DNA of 64,000 bases from IMG/VR virus record IMGVR_UViG_3300035698_035315, positions 1-64,000 of that record; one strand, given 5' to 3'. Position numbers and translations under genes: made by a program. A model generated the notes under the pieces. It was not told the DNA's origin. It made no database searches and was given only the letters and a program-made list of their open reading frames with translations. The stretch is from a virus. Shown here piece after piece: positions 59,184-64,000 of the stretch; position 1 is the first letter of the stretch; every line of letters begins with the position of its first letter.

Positions 59184-59648
59184 ATGTCAGAACACGAACG
59201 TATGATTGGATTGTTGTTGAGTAATCCGACTATTTTGGGAAAAGCGTTAGATTTTCCAAAGGTTTGGATACGTTGCAAAGAATATATAATTGATCCGGTT
59301 ACACAAGAGAAAGCGGACTTGATATTTCAGAACAAGTATAATGCTTATCGTGCCGAACTTGATACAGTTTGTTTTGTAGTAGAGTTGAAGAGTGATCAGG
59401 CCGATCATGAGGTAGTTGGTCAGCTTCAGAAAGCAGTTGATCTTATGGCCAAGACTGGGCCGCGAATAGGCCATTGGTATGACACCAAGGGTATAGCCAT
59501 TGCTAAACAGTATACAGCTAGTGGGTTGCGCTTGCTTCATAATGCGGGTTTTCGTGCGTTTTTATGGGGAGAGTCGGAAGAATCAGGTGTTTTTCTTAGA
59601 GAGCTTAGTTCTAAGAAACGCAAGAAAAAATCGTTTGCGGTAACATAG
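59184..59648 (+). CDS. PD-(D/E)xK-like nuclease
   Basis: A 154-residue protein. The segment EKADLIFQNKYNAYRAELDTVCFVVELKS (parts, about 43-71) followed by QADHEVVGQLQKAVDLMA fits the catalytic core of NucS/RecB-like nucleases (D, then ExK, then Q). The tail is basic (SSKKRKKKSF). It may cut DNA or repair ends during packaging; no experiments are implied. Confidence 0.68.
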   Translation: MSEHERMIGLLLSNPTILGKALDFPKVWIRCKEYIIDPVTQEKADLIFQNKYNAYRAELDTVCFVVELKSDQADHEVVGQLQKAVDLMAKTGPRIGHWYDTKGIAIAKQYTASGLRLLHNAGFRAFLWGESEESGVFLRELSSKKRKKKSFAVT

Positions 59649-59682
59649 CAATTTGAATTATTTGTTACCAAGGAGTCAAGTA

Positions 59683-60105
59683 ATGAATTGCAAAAAATTG
59701 GCACAGGAGTTAGTGAGGCTTGCAAAGGTTTTGATAAGTGAGGATGATGGATTTATGGATAGCGAGGCTTATCTTTCTCAGGACGATGTTGATCTTGCGA
59801 TTGGCCAGCAGTTTGTTGCGAGCATGAATGACCGTGATTATTTGACTTTTGAAGAAGTAAAAGTTCTTTGTGTTTCATGTGCTGACAAGATGAAAGAAGC
59901 CGGCGTAACACGAATCAAGAAGTCGAGTTTTTCTCGTGTTGCCAAAATGACTTGGGATGAATGTATTGCTGAGGCAAAAGCTACTGGCAAGACCAACCCC
60001 GAGGCTTTTTGTGGATGGCTTCGTGCTTATGGACCACATGGAACGGTAAAGCCTTCGAAGCCTGGCAAAGTCCCAAAGGGGTATCATCCACAAAAGGGGA
60101 AGTAA
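59683..60105 (+). CDS. KRLAxELVRLAK-module protein with CxxC region
   Basis: A 140-residue protein from ATG 59683 behind CCAAGGAG. Opens with NCKKLAQELVRLAKVLI. The middle (DYLTFEEVKVLCVSCADKMKEAG) matches the protein at 16333, and the C-terminal W-D-E-C...NPEAFCGWL pattern is also shared. The extreme C-terminus is Pro/Lys-rich (KPSKPGKVPKGYHPQ). It confirms that the gene at 16333 belongs to the same virion-type family. Confidence 0.7.
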   Translation: MNCKKLAQELVRLAKVLISEDDGFMDSEAYLSQDDVDLAIGQQFVASMNDRDYLTFEEVKVLCVSCADKMKEAGVTRIKKSSFSRVAKMTWDECIAEAKATGKTNPEAFCGWLRAYGPHGTVKPSKPGKVPKGYHPQKGK

Positions 60106-60106
60106 A

Positions 60107-60403
60107 ATGAACGGAAAGCAAGTAGCACAACAATTAGTAAGATTAGCAAAAGAGCTTTCTTCTGCTAGAGAGACAAAGCTTCAGAAAGAAGTAGCGAAGC
60201 GGATTGATAAAGCCTATGAGTTGATATATCAAGCAGACATTCTTTTGAGTAATTGTTATGAAGGTGACAAGAGTAGCCCAAATGACAAAGCTGTAAAAGA
60301 GATAAGGTTTGGGGTTTTGCGTCCTGCATTGAAAGAGATGGGTTCTCTCGGTTGGTCCAAACCACTTTCAAGTGTGACTTTTGTGCCTGAAAAGTTTAGG
60401 TAA
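60107..60403 (+). CDS. KQVAxQLVRLAK-module protein
   Basis: A 98-residue protein, one base after the previous stop, with GGGGAAGTAAA before the ATG. Opens with NGKQVAQQLVRLAKELS. The rest is helical (KRIDKAYELIYQADILLSN). No other motif. Confidence 0.68.
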   Translation: MNGKQVAQQLVRLAKELSSARETKLQKEVAKRIDKAYELIYQADILLSNCYEGDKSSPNDKAVKEIRFGVLRPALKEMGSLGWSKPLSSVTFVPEKFR

Positions 60404-60465
60404 TCTTCAGCCATTGTGGTTTGAAGAAAAAACTGGTTGAAGGGAAAGAGAAACAGGAGTGAAAA

Positions 60466-60711
60466 ATGGCTTACAGTAAATCGTATCAGACAGTAGTAGC
60501 AGGTCGTGTTCGTGAGGACGAGATGCCTTTTTTCCGTCAGAACCGGATTGCGGCGCCGCCTAACACGTTCATAATTTCAAGTATTGGCGGGCAGAAGCAG
60601 CCTACAATTACACTTACTCCTTTGGAAGACGTGAATGTAGGCAAGAAAGACAATCGCACTCAGGGTGATAATGCCTATTTACCCGGCTCCTACAACTGCA
60701 TCTCGCAATAA
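60466..60711 (+). CDS. Small conserved structural-type protein
   Basis: An 81-residue protein; ATG after AACAGGAGTGAAAA. The sequence (VREDEMPFFRQNRIAAPPNTFIISSIGG, DNRTQGDNAYLPGSYN) follows a pattern common in phage structural operons. It could be a minor head or tail component. Confidence 0.6.
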   Translation: MAYSKSYQTVVAGRVREDEMPFFRQNRIAAPPNTFIISSIGGQKQPTITLTPLEDVNVGKKDNRTQGDNAYLPGSYNCISQ

Positions 60712-60800
60712 TTATGCTATATTGTGGATTGTTTAGGACGCAGATTGTCCGATTTTGCATTTGTGTAAAGCCGGCATAAGGAACAGATAGGAGGATTGTT

Positions 60801-61172
60801 ATGACTGGAATCAACAATTGGGAATATGCAAAGTGGGCGATTGTTATTGGGCGTTCTTTGCGCTTCAATCCGCCCGTTGCAAATAGTGTAGAGTACAACA
60901 CCGTTTTGAGTTTCATTGGTTCTGTTACGAACATAAGTCGTCAATGGCTTAAAGAGAGTGTGTATTGGAAAATGCGTACTCCTAATGTCAATTACAACAT
61001 TACTCCAAATGATTTAGGTGAAGCAGTTGTGTCAATTGGTCGCGACATGATGAAGATACCGGTTAGAGATGCCGTTGAAAGAACATGGGTTCAATGGTTG
61101 ATTATAGCTACTGGTAATCGTCGTTATGGGGCCAAGGGCAATACGATTGGTTCCAAAGTAACGGTGCCCTAA
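60801..61172 (+). CDS. Hypothetical protein of the head operon
   Basis: A 123-residue protein; ATG after ATAGGAGGATTGTT. It has a Trp-rich helix (NNWEYAKWAIVIGRSL), polar middle and a C-terminal TWVQWLIIATGNRRYG. It is not recognised. A structural role is likely by position. Confidence 0.58.
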   Translation: MTGINNWEYAKWAIVIGRSLRFNPPVANSVEYNTVLSFIGSVTNISRQWLKESVYWKMRTPNVNYNITPNDLGEAVVSIGRDMMKIPVRDAVERTWVQWLIIATGNRRYGAKGNTIGSKVTVP

Positions 61173-61207
61173 TCTTAGCAAACAGTAATGAAAACAGGAG
61201 GAAAAGG

Positions 61208-62023
61208 ATGAGAACGCGGAAGTCGTCTAAGGCGGAATTATATCGTGTTGCAAAGTTTATGGTTGGTGAAGAACAATACGATACGCAAGATGAAATCAAA
61301 TGGCTGACTCCTAATGGTTCAGTTATAACAGCTTCAATCTCGAAGAAGGCAAGGCAAGTAGTTGCCGGTATGTTTGGCAAGACGGCAGCACGGCCTACTC
61401 CAATTGCTTTACGCAAGCCTGAAAAAGTCAAAGCGTTGATGAAGAAGTCGGGTTTTGCTTTGTTAGAGGATGGTTCGGTTGCTTTTTGGCCGATGGTTCC
61501 GTGGGGGCCAATTCCTGATTATCGCAAGAAACCACGTAGGTTAGCGGGTGGTTTTCCTGAAGGCGACAGAGCTTGCATGTATGCGATAAATGGAAATGAC
61601 GAGAAAGTAGTTCTATACAAGGCGCTGCTTGATAAGTTGATTCGTTTTAATAGGTCATTGAAAGCTGCCGGTAGTGGTGTTGTTTCGGAAGAAGAAGCTG
61701 TTAGTGATGCTACTGATTCATTTGATGGCTTGTTTGGCGAAGCAAAGACAAAGAATCCTTATATGAGTCCTCGTTTCAGGAAGCCGCGTAAAGAGATTGG
61801 CAATGAGCTTATTGCAATGCGCTCAGACGTTGAAAGCGGCAAGTTTGATGTAGCTATGAAGCGTTTTGGCAAGCTTGAAGAGCTTGTGTTTGTTGCATTG
61901 CAAGTTTGGGAAGGTCAGAGTGAAGCTTTGACCAAACGTAGACAGCTTATGCGTACTATCATGAACGCATTTGCTAAGAATCGCGAGGAAATCATTCAGG
62001 CTCTAGCTACTGCTAAAGTGTAA
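61208..62023 (+). CDS. Hypothetical helical protein before the protease
   Basis: A 271-residue protein; ATG after ACAGGAGGAAAAGG. The N-terminus (KSSKAELYRVAKFMVGEEQY) is distantly like the shared module. The C-terminal 100 residues are helical (EIGNELIAMRSDVESG, KRRQLMRTIMNAFAKNREE). It could be a scaffold-type protein; there is no firm assignment. Confidence 0.6.
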   Translation: MRTRKSSKAELYRVAKFMVGEEQYDTQDEIKWLTPNGSVITASISKKARQVVAGMFGKTAARPTPIALRKPEKVKALMKKSGFALLEDGSVAFWPMVPWGPIPDYRKKPRRLAGGFPEGDRACMYAINGNDEKVVLYKALLDKLIRFNRSLKAAGSGVVSEEEAVSDATDSFDGLFGEAKTKNPYMSPRFRKPRKEIGNELIAMRSDVESGKFDVAMKRFGKLEELVFVALQVWEGQSEALTKRRQLMRTIMNAFAKNREEIIQALATAKV

Positions 62024-62105
62024 TTATACGTGGGGAGAACTCATTTTACGATGGGTTTTTCCCCATAACTAACTCAATTCACCTCTTGTAGTAAGCCGGA
62101 TAACA

Positions 62106-64000
62106 ATGCCAGCAAGACGTTGCACCTCAGAGTCATGTTTGTTGGAAGCGGCTCACAAGAGTCGTCTTTTTTCTTTAGAACTTCCTGTTGCTGACATTTT
62201 ACACAATCCGCAACGGGAATGGTTGATTCGTTCGTTGGGCAATCGAAAGCGTGTAGCATCTGATCGTAAGATCTCGGTTGATTGGAAAAAGTTCAACGTA
62301 GAAGACTATTTTTTCACTCATTGTACAATCGTTTGTTCGGTTGTCACAGCTTCAAACGGGTACTACATAGAGCCTCCTTGTGATGAGCTTGTGAACAACA
62401 ATGGAAATGCTTGGAATAACGAAGTTTTGTTATCCACGTTTAGGTCATTTGTTGGGGCTGAGAACTATTTTGAACACATGCAGGCGCCTGAGCTTTCTAA
62501 AGGAAAGATTTTAGATGCGGTTATACGCCCAGTAAACTATAAGGGCAAGAATGGCAAAACAGCCGATATTTACTATACAGATATTTTGGTAGCAACTGAC
62601 CGCAAGCACATTGATTTGGTAGAGCGGATTGAGAAAGGCGAGTTGAATACATTATCCATGGGCTGTTTTGAAGCTGGTACTTTGGTAACTATGGCTAATG
62701 GCACTCGTAAGCCTATTGAGACTATAGAAAAAGGCGAGCGAGTAATTAGTCATCGTGGTTATGCAAGAGAAGTATTGCGTCCAATTAAAACGCAATGGCT
62801 TGGCGATATGTACAAGGTTCATGTTGAAGGAAGACCTGAGCCGATAGTTTGTACTGGGAATCATAAGTTTTGGTCATGGCAAAGACCTCCGTATTGTGCC
62901 TGTGGTTGTGGGGAATCTTTGCCTGATGCGAGTGTTTGGAATAAGCGAAAAAGTTTGAAAACGTCATTTGTAAATGGCCATAGAATGCGTGTTTTGAATC
63001 CGATGGTTGAATATAGTGTAAGTGAGAAAGAACGACGGCTGGCGATTTTGGACGAGGCGGCGCAACCGCATTTTGAATGGAAGGAAGCTCGCGGTCTTGA
63101 GGCAGGAGCCTATCTTACAATTCCAAGTGAATACTCGATTGGCTCAGAAGATGTTTCTGTTGCTCGTGCTCGTTTGTTGGGTCTTTATTTGGCAGAGGGT
63201 TCAATAAACAACTGTGGTGGCTATAAATCAGTTGGGTTTACTTATTCACTCTATGAGAAAGATACTCTTGCTCAAGAGACAAAAGAACTGCTTGCTAAAG
63301 AGTTTGGAGTCGAATCATCAGTTTATGAACGAAGTGACAGAAATACGTGTGAAACCAGAACACACAAGAATGATTTTGTTACAGAATGGTTTCAAAGTCA
63401 TGGCGGGCATTATTCTTGGGCTAAGGCTATTACTGAGGGTGTATTGCATTGGCCGCTTGATGCGTTACGAGCACTTGTCGGTGGATGGCTTGATGGTGAT
63501 GGGTGTATGCATGAGGGCGGTCGTAAACGAATTATAGGTGTTACTGTTAGTGCTGACTTGGCGAGTCAGATAAGTCTTATTTTGGCTCGTTTGGGAATCT
63601 ATCATACGTGGAATGTGAAGGATGAATATGAGTCTGTTGAAAATGGAGTTATTGTTCCGCATCGTAAAAGCCACTATATTACAATTCCTTCAAGTGTTGT
63701 TCATTTAGTAACACCATTTACAATGCGGTGGAATGATGGTGACCCAAGGCCAATTCACTCGCGTTGTCATATTCAGCCATCTTCAGAGAACGTAGTTGTG
63801 CGCGTGAAGAAGGTTGAACAGTTACGTCCGATACATGATGATAATGAACTATCGACAGTATATTGTCTTGAAGTTGAAGAAGAGCATAGTCTGTTAGTTG
63901 GTGGTAGTGTAGGAGTTCAGAACTGCGTCGCCCATTGGGTTACATGTAGTAAATGTGGCAAAGAGATAGCTGATGAGAAAGACAATTGTGAGCATATCAA
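62106..64000 (+). CDS. Prohead maturation protease with intein (3' end outside window)
   Basis: The frame is open from ATG 62106 to the window end. The host part resembles a T4-type/HK97-type prohead protease: FRSFVGAENYFEHMQAPELSKGKILDAVIR (in parts), YYTDILVATDRKHIDLVERIEKGELNTLSMG, and after the intein CVAHWVTCSKCGKEIADEKDNCEHI with a CxxCG...C zinc knuckle. It should cut scaffold and head proteins inside the prohead. The C-terminal rest lies outside the window. The start has only a weak site. Confidence 0.82.
   Translation, partial: MPARRCTSESCLLEAAHKSRLFSLELPVADILHNPQREWLIRSLGNRKRVASDRKISVDWKKFNVEDYFFTHCTIVCSVVTASNGYYIEPPCDELVNNNGNAWNNEVLLSTFRSFVGAENYFEHMQAPELSKGKILDAVIRPVNYKGKNGKTADIYYTDILVATDRKHIDLVERIEKGELNTLSMGCFEAGTLVTMANGTRKPIETIEKGERVISHRGYAREVLRPIKTQWLGDMYKVHVEGRPEPIVCTGNHKFWSWQRPPYCACGCGESLPDASVWNKRKSLKTSFVNGHRMRVLNPMVEYSVSEKERRLAILDEAAQPHFEWKEARGLEAGAYLTIPSEYSIGSEDVSVARARLLGLYLAEGSINNCGGYKSVGFTYSLYEKDTLAQETKELLAKEFGVESSVYERSDRNTCETRTHKNDFVTEWFQSHGGHYSWAKAITEGVLHWPLDALRALVGGWLDGDGCMHEGGRKRIIGVTVSADLASQISLILARLGIYHTWNVKDEYESVENGVIVPHRKSHYITIPSSVVHLVTPFTMRWNDGDPRPIHSRCHIQPSSENVVVRVKKVEQLRPIHDDNELSTVYCLEVEEEHSLLVGGSVGVQNCVAHWVTCSKCGKEIADEKDNCEHI
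62664..63923 (+). mobile_element. Prohead protease intein with LAGLIDADG endonuclease
   Basis: 420 residues from C187 (CFEAGTLVTMANGTRK) to GVQN, followed by Cys (CVAHWV). The penultimate residue is Gln, not the usual His. It has a block-B-like IVCTGNHKFW, an embedded Cys-rich CACGCGESL segment, and LAGLIDADG motifs RLLGLYLAEGSI and LVGGWLDGDGCM. It is inserted just behind the SMG strand near the active site. Confidence 0.92.

Noticed and set aside
62031-62065. Hairpin TGGGGA...TCCCCA before the protease gene as a terminator
   Set aside because: The stem is only six base pairs with a 23-base loop and no T-run after it. Too weak to call.

Overview
The window is part of a tailed double-stranded DNA bacteriophage genome (Caudoviricetes). 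It carries an intact packaging and head-assembly module: terminase large subunit, portal, prohead protease and many small head-type proteins. It also carries six intact tRNA genes, closely packed genes all on the plus strand, and strong Shine-Dalgarno sites (AGGAG-type). The many accessory metabolic genes and the absence of lysis, tail and replication genes from 64 kb suggest a large or jumbo phage. The host cannot be named from the sequence. The prohead protease runs off the right end, so the major capsid gene probably lies just beyond it. Functions are inferred from motifs read by eye; no database search was run.

Region 1 (1-16 kb) is an accessory and tRNA region. It starts with decaying WY/HRDxGPA repeat genes. 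RNA-repair-type enzymes follow (T4 Rnl1-like RNA ligase, macro-domain protein, RtcB), interleaved with tRNAs for Ile, Gln, Ser, Leu and Thr. NAD-pathway genes come next: a nicotinate phosphoribosyltransferase and an NAD synthetase with a GspE/MshEN-like N-terminal extension. The region also has a metallophosphoesterase, a SLOG/DUF2493 protein, a broken Dam methylase and an HNH nuclease. One tRNA-Leu gene is split by an insertion that carries a complete tRNA-Leu plus a LAGLIDADG endonuclease gene; the endonuclease stop codon is the anticodon of the split tRNA. Many genes here are preceded by a recurring GGTGATATAAT motif that looks like an extended -10 promoter.

Region 2 (16-22.4 kb) looks like a late transcription unit ending at a strong terminator. 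It has a very large SNF2-type helicase, a ferritin-like fusion protein, and small proteins that begin with a shared N-terminal helix (KRVAxELVKLAK-type).

Region 3 (22.6-39.8 kb) mixes a glycosyltransferase, a collagen-repeat protein, a second free-standing LAGLIDADG endonuclease, and a radical SAM pseudogene containing an out-of-frame insertion of DUF4116-like repeats. It continues with an AAA ATPase, a DUF2201/VWA metallopeptidase-like protein, an SPFH lipoprotein, a NusG-like protein, an IS605-type TnpB element and a sigma-like HTH protein. The last three sit directly in front of the structural genes.

Region 4 (39.9-64 kb) is the packaging and head module: TerL (one intein), a topoisomerase IB-metallopeptidase fusion, portal (two inteins), an acidic scaffold-like protein, many small head-type proteins and the prohead protease (one intein). 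Every intein carries a LAGLIDADG endonuclease. The KRVAxELVKLAK-type N-terminus recurs here and is the best candidate for an undescribed head-targeting system.
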